A stretch of DNA of 12,699 nt from an uncultured Opitutia bacterium. Its GTDB lineage: Bacteria > Verrucomicrobiota > Verrucomicrobiia > Opitutales > UBA953. This document shows positions 1-7,252 of the stretch, in pieces; position 1 is the first letter of the stretch; the number at the start of each line of letters is the position of its first letter. Location of the stretch: the NCBI GenBank assembly GCA_903957465.1, contig CAJBPJ010000123.1, positions 1-12,699 on the forward strand, written 5' to 3'. Below the pieces are notes generated by a model. That model was not told the DNA's origin, did no database searches, and saw only the letters and a program-made list of their open reading frames with translations. The position numbers and the translations under genes were made by a program.

Positions 1-669
1 CCGAATCGTGCCCACGGTGCGCACGCTGCCATTTTATTCGGGGATGCACTCTTTGCACACGCGCTGGTACTCGCTGCCGAACTTCCCACGCCAGATCTTT
101 GTCGGATGGTTGCCAGAGCAGCACGCGAGGTATGCTCTGGAGAGGTTTGTCAGACTTTCTCGCGCGGAAATGTCGACCTAACCATGACCGACTACGAGCG
201 ACATATTCGCCTAAAAACCGCAGAGCTCTTTGCGGCAGCCTGTCGAGCCGGTGCTTTTCTGGCGAAACGTTCTGCTGTTGAAATCGATTCCTGTGAAAAT
301 TTTGGCATGCGCCTCGGCGTGGCTTACCAAATCTACGATGACCTCGTGGATATTCTTCAAACTTCTGATAAAGCCGGCAAGACACTCGGCACAGACGTTG
401 CGACGGGCAAATTAACCCTACCACTCATTCTTGAACGTCAAAAATCTGGTACCGATGCCGTGCGTAAAGTTCTGAGCGGCGCCGATCCCCATACCGTAAT
501 TTCCAAGGAAACATGGCATGCATGCTTCCAGCGTCTCGATGCGGAAATTAATGCCGCTGAGGCTGCCTTAAAGCCACTCGGCGACGCCACATCGGCTAAC
601 CTCTTAAAGCGCCTTTCTGCCTTCTTGCGTCAGGCAAGTGCAGAAGCAAAAACACGCATACCCCAGTGA
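1..669 (+). CDS. Polyprenyl diphosphate synthase (5' truncated by window edge)
   Basis: Trans-prenyltransferase that would condense isopentenyl diphosphate onto an allylic diphosphate, supplying isoprenoid chains for quinones or cell-wall carriers in the cytoplasm. The frame is open from base 1, and 222 residues are visible. The start contains AILFGDALFAHAL, the helix that follows the first aspartate-rich motif; that motif itself should lie just upstream of the window. The second aspartate-rich motif is visible as YQIYDDLVD (DDLVD at bases 337-351). It is followed by GKTLGTDVATGKLTLPLIL, the conserved region after it. The GTD...GK.TLP form resembles medium- or long-chain synthases more than farnesyl synthases, but chain length cannot be read without the first motif. 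The TGA stop overlaps the GTG of a small downstream ORF, so the two may be co-translated. Family assignment is secure; product length is not. Confidence 0.93.
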   Translation, partial: PNRAHGAHAAILFGDALFAHALVLAAELPTPDLCRMVARAAREVCSGEVCQTFSRGNVDLTMTDYERHIRLKTAELFAAACRAGAFLAKRSAVEIDSCENFGMRLGVAYQIYDDLVDILQTSDKAGKTLGTDVATGKLTLPLILERQKSGTDAVRKVLSGADPHTVISKETWHACFQRLDAEINAAEAALKPLGDATSANLLKRLSAFLRQASAEAKTRIPQ

Positions 670-770
670 GCTTAAGCTCGACCACGCGCAGAGAGCGTCT
701 TGCCGCCAATGCCTTGTATGCACTGTTCGCAGTTATCTGCGGTTTGTATCTCGTCTGGCGCAGTCTCTGA
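666..770 (+). CDS. Small single-helix membrane protein, 34 residues (predicted)
   Basis: Unrecognised small ORF. It begins at a GTG that overlaps the TGA of the prenyl synthase gene (GTGA, 4-base overlap), a typical translational-coupling arrangement. The protein starts VSLSSTTRRERLAANALYAL, then has a hydrophobic stretch (ALYALFAVICGLYLVW, about residues 18-31) and ends RSL. A basic N-terminus (TRRER) before one hydrophobic helix fits a cytoplasmic-N-in single-pass inner-membrane peptide. The stop ends exactly one base before the stop codon of the convergent DUF192 gene, so the ORF fills the whole gap. Support is position, overlap and composition only. It could be a chance ORF, and no function is proposed. 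Confidence 0.55.
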   Translation: MSLSSTTRRERLAANALYALFAVICGLYLVWRSL

Positions 771-1268
771 TTAAAGGCCGAGGTTCGTCGGCTTGAAACC
801 ACGCTCCCTAACCGCATTCACAACGGTGTAGAGATCTAGCTTAGCATCCGTACGGATACTAGCTTGATGAAACCAGCCAGCACGCATTTCGAGGGCGAAT
901 TTGACATTATCAGATCCAGAGTCGGTGACCTCGGTGTCATACGCACGCATAGCGACAACTTTTAGTAAACGGCCTTCACGATCAAAAAATGCGATATCAA
1001 GATCGGCGGGAGTGTCTTTCATCCAAAAGCGGACGCGCATTTCAGATGCATAAATAAAGAGCATCCCTTCATCCGCCGTTGGCGAAACACCCATCAGGCC
1101 CTGAGATTTCTCCATCTCCGTAATGGCCACCCTGGCCCGCAAGAGTTTGCCATCGAGCTTTAGGTCAAAAGCCTGCGTAAAAGGCAGTCCATCCGACGCA
1201 GGTGTGCCAACTCGGCTTTCGCCACAGCCAACAAGCGCCGCCACGACACATGCTATCAGGAGCCTCAT
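771..1268 (-). CDS. DUF192 family lipoprotein
   Basis: A 165-residue exported protein. The N-terminus MRLLIACVVAALVGCGES is a lipoprotein signal with lipobox LVGC, so Cys15 would be lipidated and the protein anchored to a membrane facing the periplasm or outside. The remainder matches the DUF192 fold: a region around KLLRARVAITEMEKSQGLMG, then EGMLFIY, the signature FWMKDTPADLDIAFFD, and a C-terminal segment with ALEMRAGWF. DUF192 proteins are small secreted beta-rich domains of unknown function. It converges with the small ORF at 666-770 with no intervening base. It diverges from the methyltransferase gene, with about 60 bases for promoters between them. Family call is firm; role unknown. 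Confidence 0.88.
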   Translation of the reverse strand: MRLLIACVVAALVGCGESRVGTPASDGLPFTQAFDLKLDGKLLRARVAITEMEKSQGLMGVSPTADEGMLFIYASEMRVRFWMKDTPADLDIAFFDREGRLLKVVAMRAYDTEVTDSGSDNVKFALEMRAGWFHQASIRTDAKLDLYTVVNAVRERGFKPTNLGL

Positions 1269-1328
1269 AGAATACCCCGACTCTTACGAAGGTTGCCCCG
1301 GAGGCAAGAGTCGGCTTCAAAGATACCC

Positions 1329-2030
1329 ATGGACCCCCTCGGACACTGGGAAGACAGCCGCACGGCGATGCATTACGCCCGTGCCAGCGTCCATGTAGGT
1401 CTATGGCAATCCGAACATATCCTAGCTGAACGCTACCTCCCCAAAACGAGCCGAGTGCTTGAGCTTGGCTGTGGCGCAGGACGCATCGCCCTTGGACTAT
1501 ATCGTCTGGGCTGGGACAACCTAACTCCCACCGATATTTCCACGGCGATGGTGGACCTCGCTCAAGGCGTCTTCGCCGATAGCAACGTGCCGCTTAAAGC
1601 GTTGCGCGCAGACGCCCGTACCTTGCCCTTCGACGACAAAAGCTTCGACCATGCACTCTTTGGCTTCAACGGCTTGATGTGCATTCAAGGACGCGCCGAA
1701 CGGGCCAAGGCCCTTCGCGATATTCACCGCGTGTTGCGTCCAAATGGACTTCTACTTCTCACCGCTCACGACCGTTTGTGCGGTGAGTCCAAAGAGCATT
1801 GGCGAACCGCCACAACGCCTCCAGGTGGCGAGCTCGGCGATCGTTGGCATGGCAGCGAATCTACTCCCGTCTTTATTCACGCAGGCACCAAAGACGAAAC
1901 CTCTGCTGAACTCACGGAAGCAGGTTTCAAGATTGTCGAAACTGCCATGCGTTCCGAAATCGCCGATGAGCCTTCCGCCGTCCGGGCCTTTTCGGACGAC
2001 ACCCGCTGGTTCGTGGTGAGAAAGGTTTAA
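1329..2030 (+). CDS. Class I SAM-dependent methyltransferase
   Basis: A 233-residue methyltransferase of the UbiE/Methyltransf_11 type. Motif I is VLELGCGAGR (residues 43-52), the glycine-rich S-adenosylmethionine loop. Asp69 in TPTDIS is the probable acidic residue that contacts the ribose. DARTLPFDDKSFDHALF (from about residue 93) is the motif II region, and HRVLRPNGLLLLTAHD is the usual strand-turn after it. The substrate cannot be deduced. I chose ATG 1329 because MDPLGHWEDSRTA begins like a normal methyltransferase N-terminus. An in-frame TTG at 1293 would add 12 residues. A GGAGG lies at 1300-1304, too far upstream of 1329 to be a standard ribosome binding site, so the start is not certain. 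It ends 12 bases before the stop of the convergent giant gene. Confidence 0.9.
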   Translation: MDPLGHWEDSRTAMHYARASVHVGLWQSEHILAERYLPKTSRVLELGCGAGRIALGLYRLGWDNLTPTDISTAMVDLAQGVFADSNVPLKALRADARTLPFDDKSFDHALFGFNGLMCIQGRAERAKALRDIHRVLRPNGLLLLTAHDRLCGESKEHWRTATTPPGGELGDRWHGSESTPVFIHAGTKDETSAELTEAGFKIVETAMRSEIADEPSAVRAFSDDTRWFVVRKV

Positions 2031-2042
2031 GACTCCTCAAAA

Positions 2043-4625
2043 TTAGCGCCATCGGGCTGCTACCACCTTGAATCTTCTGCCAAGGTGAGCTTTCGCAGCA
2101 CGCTCTGGATAACGTTGCAGAGTTAACTCGAGCACAACTCTAGCCCCATCAACCTTTGCCTCACCACGGACCTGAAAGGTATCTCCACGAGCCACCAACA
2201 AAGGCAAAAACGCTGCAAGCATCCGTGGTCCGTCAAGGTACATTGGACTACCTTCGGGAATCCCATCATTTAATTCAGCGTCCTTAATTGCCTCTTCAAT
2301 TAGATTAGACTTAAGGAAATCCGCAACGCCTACAAATGGCATCGGGCGAACTGCAATGCGCCTCGCCAGTTCTTCACAGAAACGCGCTAACTTGGTATCT
2401 GTAATTGACCGTAACGATTGGCGACGAATGGCTTCTAACTTGGTTTCTAAATCAGCGGAGCTTAGCTCCTCATCCGATAAATCATTTTTATTTTCAGAAC
2501 CATATTTAGCTAACATTGCGCCTGACGGCAGACTGAAGGTCGCAAATTTAGACTTAATCTTTCCGGGCGACGAAGGCCCACCTGTATCTGCCTGCCACTG
2601 TACAGGATCTGATTCTAAGAACGCTTTCCAAGCTAATGGATTATCCGTATTCACGTTAAAGACACCCTCAACTGCTAAGAGTTGAGCTGCATCTGGCCCG
2701 CACAATCTTTCACGCTGGGCGCTTAACTCTTCGACTGATTTCGCCAAGACCCATGGAACGAGACGTGAATTTTCTGATTTCACCTCAAGCACATCGTCGA
2801 CAGGACAGGCAAAGAAAGTGCTGTCGAGCGCACGTAACCACTCTTCGGCTGGCATGTGAGTCAACCGACTTAGCGTATACCACTCCATGGGCGCATCGAT
2901 GGGTAGATTGCGCGTACGTAGGTCTACATATGCGCCTGCAGTAAGCGCTTGGTGCTCGTTGATATGTGCATCCCAAAAAACACCGTCACTCGGCGCAACC
3001 AGTGTATTCCGAGAATCCTGTGCCTCGGCGACAGGGTCCTGGGTAATATCCCATTTTGCTAACTGGTTCGGTTGAGCTAAATCAACTTCAGCCTGCATGA
3101 TACTATGGTCATACGCCCAACTCAGTGCTTCATCCTGATCTTTAGGACGTAAACGTGCGTGCCAACTAAAACGCCGCTCTGGTAGCACATAGCCGGCACT
3201 GTCTACCCTCGAGTATTCTGCACCTGTTAACTCTAAACGTGCATCCGGCCACGGAATATGGCTTAAAGTGTATAAAGCTGGACTCGGATAATGAGTCGCT
3301 GAGGTCTGAGCGTTTAACAGACCTACATAAGGACGAAGTCGCAAAGTCACGCCCGGAGTTACAAATCGTACGGAAATCACGATTCGGTCTTTCGGCAAAA
3401 AAACATCTGGAGACGGACGTTGCCAGCCTGGAGGATGCTCACTCGCATCAAATCGCCAAGATCCACGGTCGATCACACGCGCAATGCCAGATGGCTGGAC
3501 TACGGGATCAGGTACAAGGGCAGTATAGACTTCACCTGGAAGAATACCCGACCTCGCCATTCCATGGCGCGTAGTGTCTAAAATATCAATCCACCACCAA
3601 ATTGTATTTTCGCGAGGCCCCTGCGTATAGGTCCAAAATGTTCCATGGGGGTTGCGATCTAGCCACGTGGTAAATGTCGCTCCTGAATCTAGATTGCGGA
3701 TTGTAATTTCAGGCGCGCCTTCAATTTCAGCTAGGAATAATCGTTTGTCGGCTGGTGTAAGCAGTGCTAACGCTGCAGGATTCCAGAAAGTGAAGTGACC
3801 GTGAAGTCTAACTCGGTGCCTACCGTCCGAACGTGTATTAAATACCCCTAGACTGATTCGGAAATCAGTCAACACGGGCATATGACGAAAGCGTGCTGTA
3901 CCCTCGCCTATTTCTGCCGGCTCTAAGCCGCGTTGTGGCTGATTATTTAAATCAGCGGGCGGCTTTAAGAGTCGCAAGGCCAGCAAGCTGCCGAAGTGTT
4001 TTGCAAGATTATCGACGACTGATAAATTCTCACGCCATTGACCCGACAGCGGATTTTGTAGGAGTGAACGGCTTCCTGCCGCATAAATACCGTCAGCCGT
4101 AACGATGCCACTTGATTTACATAAATAGTCTAAATCGATGACTTTGGCTGCACTGACAGTTGATAATTCGGGCGCAGCTTGGCCAGCACCCGATGCAAAT
4201 GCTTGGCGTATTCTTACTCTACGTGCTGACTGCGTGCTTCGGCCAAATGCTGCAATCGGTGCTGCAAGGTCACAGCGACATGAAAGGTCGGCTATCTTCC
4301 AATCAAGTCTCACTCCGTCATCGCCAGACATACTACCTCCCAGGGAATACTTAACCCATTCATTCTCGATAAGCTCTGCCGCCCAACCATCCCCATTTCG
4401 ATGCGTGCCACTTAAGCGCCGATCAGGTCCTAAATACTGCTGAAGTTGTCCTATGCCTAAACGGGCTGCCGCTAGAGCCGATAAATACGCGCGTGCATGC
4501 GTCGACCATGAACGTGCGGAAATTGTCCCAAGCGAACACTCCGAAAGACAGAGCAAAGCGATGACCAAGCATAGCGAAATAAGTGTCAAAATTGGCATTA
4601 AAACAAAAGCAGGGCGATGATACAT
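2043..4625 (-). CDS. Giant pseudopilin-like protein, Verru_Chthon cassette protein A type
   Basis: An 860-residue membrane-anchored protein of unknown function. Residues 1-35 carry a short positive start (MYHRPA) and a long hydrophobic helix beginning FVLMPILTLISLC, resembling type IV pilin or GspK-like N-termini but without the usual Glu at position +5. GspK-type minor pseudopilins also lack that Glu. Next comes AARLGIGQLQQYLGPDRR, which corresponds to the conserved 'ALGxLQxxxGPDxR' block of verrucomicrobial cassette protein A. FNVNTDNPLAWKAFLES (about residues 654-670) and PFVGVADFL (about 763) followed by GPRMLAAFLPLLVARGDTF (about 796-814) match the C-terminal blocks of the same proteins. 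The extracytoplasmic part is probably exported and may assemble with pilin-like partners. None of the usual cassette partners (proteins B, C, D) is adjacent. It is divergent from a response regulator 75 bases away. Confidence 0.72.
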   Translation of the reverse strand: MYHRPAFVLMPILTLISLCLVIALLCLSECSLGTISARSWSTHARAYLSALAAARLGIGQLQQYLGPDRRLSGTHRNGDGWAAELIENEWVKYSLGGSMSGDDGVRLDWKIADLSCRCDLAAPIAAFGRSTQSARRVRIRQAFASGAGQAAPELSTVSAAKVIDLDYLCKSSGIVTADGIYAAGSRSLLQNPLSGQWRENLSVVDNLAKHFGSLLALRLLKPPADLNNQPQRGLEPAEIGEGTARFRHMPVLTDFRISLGVFNTRSDGRHRVRLHGHFTFWNPAALALLTPADKRLFLAEIEGAPEITIRNLDSGATFTTWLDRNPHGTFWTYTQGPRENTIWWWIDILDTTRHGMARSGILPGEVYTALVPDPVVQPSGIARVIDRGSWRFDASEHPPGWQRPSPDVFLPKDRIVISVRFVTPGVTLRLRPYVGLLNAQTSATHYPSPALYTLSHIPWPDARLELTGAEYSRVDSAGYVLPERRFSWHARLRPKDQDEALSWAYDHSIMQAEVDLAQPNQLAKWDITQDPVAEAQDSRNTLVAPSDGVFWDAHINEHQALTAGAYVDLRTRNLPIDAPMEWYTLSRLTHMPAEEWLRALDSTFFACPVDDVLEVKSENSRLVPWVLAKSVEELSAQRERLCGPDAAQLLAVEGVFNVNTDNPLAWKAFLESDPVQWQADTGGPSSPGKIKSKFATFSLPSGAMLAKYGSENKNDLSDEELSSADLETKLEAIRRQSLRSITDTKLARFCEELARRIAVRPMPFVGVADFLKSNLIEEAIKDAELNDGIPEGSPMYLDGPRMLAAFLPLLVARGDTFQVRGEAKVDGARVVLELTLQRYPERAAKAHLGRRFKVVAARWR

Positions 4626-4700
4626 AGGGTATAAACCCCATATTCCTTTTCTTGATACGGAAGAGACAAAGTCCGATTTAACTCATGGTAAACTACCCCC

Positions 4701-5390
4701 ATGAAAAACCGAACTCACACTCGTACCCCTACCTCATCAGCTAAACAACGAGTCACTGCACTTGTTGTTGAAGATCATCAGTCCATTCGTGAGATGTTGC
4801 ACGAGACCCTCGAGGCGAAACTTGGTCTTAAAGTCGTAGAAGCTGGAACAACGGAAGAGGGTGTTGCTGCTGCCCAACGCATTCACCCCGATTTAGCCAT
4901 TATCGACATTGGACTACCTGGTATCAATGGTATCGAACTGATCCGTCGTTTACGCCGTGAACTCCCCGATTTGCGGATTCTCGTATTCTCTTCACTACAG
5001 AACCTCCAAATCGTCCGAAGTGTGATGCAGGCTGGCACACAAGGTTTTGTTGATAAATCCGAGTCTTTCTCCGTTTTACGCCAAGCCGTACTCGCGGTGC
5101 TCAATGGCAAAACTTGGTTTAGTCACAGCTTTAACGAGCTCCTACGCGAAGCACTCGCCCACCCTGGGCCTGACGCACAACTCGCGCACCTGACGCCACG
5201 CGAGCGCGAAGTCTTACTACTCGTCACCCAGAGCAACAGCAGCAAGGAAGTCGCTGTGAAGTTATCCGTCAGCGTTAAAACTGCGGAAAACCACCGCACG
5301 AATCTCATGCGTAAACTTGGACTCCATGACACCGCTGCACTCGTGCGCTTCGCCTTTCGCCACGAACTCATTGATGCACGGTTAGGCTAA
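4701..5390 (+). CDS. NarL/FixJ-type two-component response regulator
   Basis: A 229-residue cytoplasmic transcription regulator. Residues 18-135 form a receiver domain: acidic pair Glu24-Asp25, phosphoacceptor Asp69 in IIDIGLPG, Ser97 at the Thr/Ser switch position (VFSS), and Lys119 in VDKSES. Residues 164-229 form a LuxR-type helix-turn-helix starting LTPREREVLLLV, with recognition helix region SVSVKTAENHRTNLMRKLGL. All key receiver residues are present, so phosphorylation control is expected. No histidine kinase is in the window, so it is an orphan here. It is transcribed away from the giant pseudopilin-like gene across a 75-base gap and could regulate it, which is inference only. A strong hairpin terminator follows directly. 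ATG 4701 gives a basic, poorly conserved 17-residue lead before the domain. Confidence 0.95.
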   Translation: MKNRTHTRTPTSSAKQRVTALVVEDHQSIREMLHETLEAKLGLKVVEAGTTEEGVAAAQRIHPDLAIIDIGLPGINGIELIRRLRRELPDLRILVFSSLQNLQIVRSVMQAGTQGFVDKSESFSVLRQAVLAVLNGKTWFSHSFNELLREALAHPGPDAQLAHLTPREREVLLLVTQSNSSKEVAVKLSVSVKTAENHRTNLMRKLGLHDTAALVRFAFRHELIDARLG

Positions 5391-5406
5391 TCCTACTAAG
5401 GCACAA

Positions 5407-5432
5407 AAAAGGGCCCCGGATGGGGCCCTTTT
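5407..5432. terminator. Bidirectional intrinsic terminator between convergent genes
   Basis: A perfect 11-base inverted repeat, AAAAGGGCCCC, with loop GGAT and complementary arm GGGGCCCTTTT. The GC core flanked by A-tract and T-tract makes it a Rho-independent terminator readable from either strand. It lies 16 bases after the response regulator stop and 19 bases beyond the stop of the convergent exported repeat protein, so it plausibly ends both transcripts. Confidence 0.93.
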
Positions 5433-5451
5433 GTTTAGCTAGAGACTTGGA

Positions 5452-6252
5452 TTAGTCGAAGTCTTCGCCGTCTTCGATTTCGATCTCGTCGGCATCATCC
5501 TCGTCGTCATCGAGTTCGAGTTCATCTAAGAGCTCGAGTGCACGCTCTTCGGGCGTCATAGCCAACCACTCAGCATAATCTTCAGCATCTTCGGCGGCTT
5601 CATGGAGCTCGTAAGCAGCAATCGCGATGGCGATTTCTTCGGGTGTGAGACCAACCAGGCTATATTCAAACTCGAATTCGTCCTGTTCAATTGAGTCATT
5701 GTAGGCGATACGCTCAGCAATGGTCATGTTAGCGTAAGCAGCTGCTTCCACGGCTTCACGGGCAGCTTCGGCCGCATCTTCGAGAGCTTCGGCAGCTTTC
5801 TTAGCTTCTTTGTAAGCTGCTCTTTCAGCAGATGTCATCGCTTTGTAAGCAGCTTTTTCAGCAGCCTCGGCAGCTTTTTCGGCAGCCTTCCAGGCAGCTA
5901 TGGCAAGCGCACGATCTGCAGGTGACAATGTCAACCAGCGCGCTTTTTCAGCAGCTTCAGCTAAATCGTCGTCGACGTATTCAGCAAACAATTCAAGCGG
6001 CGTGGGGACTAGAGCAGCTGCATCCGCGCCAACGACTGCTCGCACTTTAGCCGTAGCACTAGCTGCTTTACGCTCAGCCTTAGCGGCCTTCTCATTGATT
6101 TGAGTCAGTTTCTTGGCAGCTTTTTCGGCATCTTTACGTGCCTTTTTTTCAGCCTTCAATGCTGCTTTTTGTGTGTCAGTCGCCGCTTGGACTGGAACCG
6201 TTAGCGTTGTTACTGCAAATGCAATCAACGTAAGGGTGATGAGTTTTTTCAT
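5452..6252 (-). CDS. Exported Ala/Glu/Lys-rich helical repeat protein
   Basis: Unrecognised 266-residue protein. Start ATG 6252 gives a classical signal peptide (MKKLITLTLIAFAVTTLTVPVQA, cleavage likely after VQA near residue 23), so it is probably periplasmic or secreted. An in-frame start at 6312 would add 20 residues that break this signal, so I reject it. Residues 25-70 are Lys/Ala rich and should be helical or coiled coil. From residue 107 a degenerate unit recurs with core [LM]-T-x-x-[ED]-[RE]: LTLSPADRALA (107), MTSAERAAY (139), MTIAERIAY (176), LTPEEIAIA (202), MTPEERALE (232). The spacing is 26-37 residues. The last 20 or so residues are almost all Asp/Glu. Charge runs from basic to strongly acidic along the chain. 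A candidate role in cell-envelope architecture or metal binding cannot be supported from sequence alone. Low complexity makes family matching unreliable. Confidence 0.8.
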   Translation of the reverse strand: MKKLITLTLIAFAVTTLTVPVQAATDTQKAALKAEKKARKDAEKAAKKLTQINEKAAKAERKAASATAKVRAVVGADAAALVPTPLELFAEYVDDDLAEAAEKARWLTLSPADRALAIAAWKAAEKAAEAAEKAAYKAMTSAERAAYKEAKKAAEALEDAAEAAREAVEAAAYANMTIAERIAYNDSIEQDEFEFEYSLVGLTPEEIAIAIAAYELHEAAEDAEDYAEWLAMTPEERALELLDELELDDDEDDADEIEIEDGEDFD

Positions 6253-6262
6253 AGGACTTATA

Positions 6263-6290
6263 TTTATAAATAAAATCGTGAGTTGTGCAA
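6263..6290 (-). promoter_or_regulatory. Candidate promoter of the exported repeat protein gene
   Basis: On the minus strand there is TTGCAC (6285-6290) and TATAAA (6263-6268) separated by 16 bases, in a locally AT-rich stretch just upstream of the ATG at 6252. The -10 match is good, the -35 match is poor (three of six), and the predicted transcript would have almost no leader. This is a weak call. Confidence 0.3.
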
Positions 6291-6421
6291 ATGATATATG
6301 CAAAAAAAGCACCCCCTAATCATACATAGTGTAGGCTAGATAAGGTGTTACCGAAGCACATACGCCCTAAGCATTTATCGGCATGACAACCACCCACCCT
6401 GGCTACCTTGAAAATTGCTAG

Positions 6422-7252
6422 TCACAAACGAACCTTGCCTAGACTGTTTTTATCACCAGCAGGCCCCTTGGTCGTACCCATGACAGCCGTAAACTCGGCA
6501 GGCAACGGGGCGGATGCCAAAAACTTGGCGGGTTTACCGTCGTGCTGAATCGTCAACTCAATCGAAGCCGCATGCAGGAAGAGTCTCTTGAAACCTCGAT
6601 CAGACCCCAGGGCTTTGTTGCCATCAAAATTACCGTAGGTCTTGTCGCCTAAGATTGGGTGTCCGTGTTCTGCACACTGTACCCTTAATTGATGCGTTCG
6701 ACCGGTCTTCGGTTCGAGGTTTAAGACAATCAGATCAAGGGCACCCTGCCCTTTCTCACCTGAACTAAAATGGGTTATCGCTTGAGAGACTGGGCCGCGC
6801 GGACGAAGCCCTGGACGAACCACCAGCGAGCGTACACCTTCGGGTCCTCGTCCCTCTTTTACCAAATCGTCTATCCAGATTCCGCGGAGCTTCCGCACGT
6901 TACGACCTAAACAAATAGCCACATATGCTTTGCTAACTTTTCCTTGGGCAAAGTGCGCCTTGGCTTGTATGGCGACGGCCTCATTGGTCGCCAAGAGAAT
7001 GACACCGCTCGTCGGTCCGTCCAAACGGTTGATCAACCAGACCCGGCGGATACCACCCGCACCATCGCGAATGTGGTAGGCTTCTTCTTCGAGAGAATAA
7101 TTCGCAGTGATTAAAGCCCGTGCGTTATCCTCTGATCCATTGGGGTGAGCGAGCACTCCCTCTGGCTTATCAAGTGCTACCAATCCAGATTTGCAGACCT
7201 TAAGAACCTTAACGCCCGCATGTAGCGGAATATTTTCCAGATCCGTACTCAT
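6422..7252 (-). CDS. RluA-family pseudouridine synthase, no S4 domain
   Basis: A 276-residue enzyme expected to isomerise uridine to pseudouridine in rRNA or tRNA. Family motifs in order: LVALDKPEGVLAHP (about residues 24-37), the catalytic block INRLDGPTSGVILLA with catalytic Asp78, and GRTHQLRVQCAEHGHPILGD near the C-terminus, followed by LFLHAASIEL. The usual HRLD is NRLD here; the Asp is kept, so activity is still likely. The N-terminal S4 RNA-binding domain of RluC/RluD types is absent, and the target cannot be assigned. Its ATG overlaps the stop of the upstream TonB-like gene (ATGA), implying co-translation with an apparently unrelated protein. Confidence 0.92.
   Translation of the reverse strand: MSTDLENIPLHAGVKVLKVCKSGLVALDKPEGVLAHPNGSEDNARALITANYSLEEEAYHIRDGAGGIRRVWLINRLDGPTSGVILLATNEAVAIQAKAHFAQGKVSKAYVAICLGRNVRKLRGIWIDDLVKEGRGPEGVRSLVVRPGLRPRGPVSQAITHFSSGEKGQGALDLIVLNLEPKTGRTHQLRVQCAEHGHPILGDKTYGNFDGNKALGSDRGFKRLFLHAASIELTIQHDGKPAKFLASAPLPAEFTAVMGTTKGPAGDKNSLGKVRL

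Noticed and set aside
1293..1328. TTG start extending the methyltransferase by 12 residues
   Set aside because: No ribosome binding site precedes it, and the ATG at 1329 gives a sensible N-terminus. Kept as a possible alternative only.
4627..4638. GGGT-ATAA-ACCC small inverted repeat before the giant gene
   Set aside because: Only four paired bases; too short to separate from chance.
6253..6312. In-frame start extending the exported repeat protein by 20 residues
   Set aside because: It would put a second hydrophobic segment before a complete classical signal peptide starting MKKL at 6252, and it runs through the AT-rich probable promoter.
6383..6421. 12-codon plus-strand ORF in the 6313-6421 gap
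   Set aside because: Too short, no ribosome binding site, no features; chance expectation is high.
6313..6421. Possible tRNA or small RNA in the gap between the repeat protein and the pseudouridine synthase
   Set aside because: No T-loop or acceptor-stem pattern on either strand and no hairpin with a T-tract.
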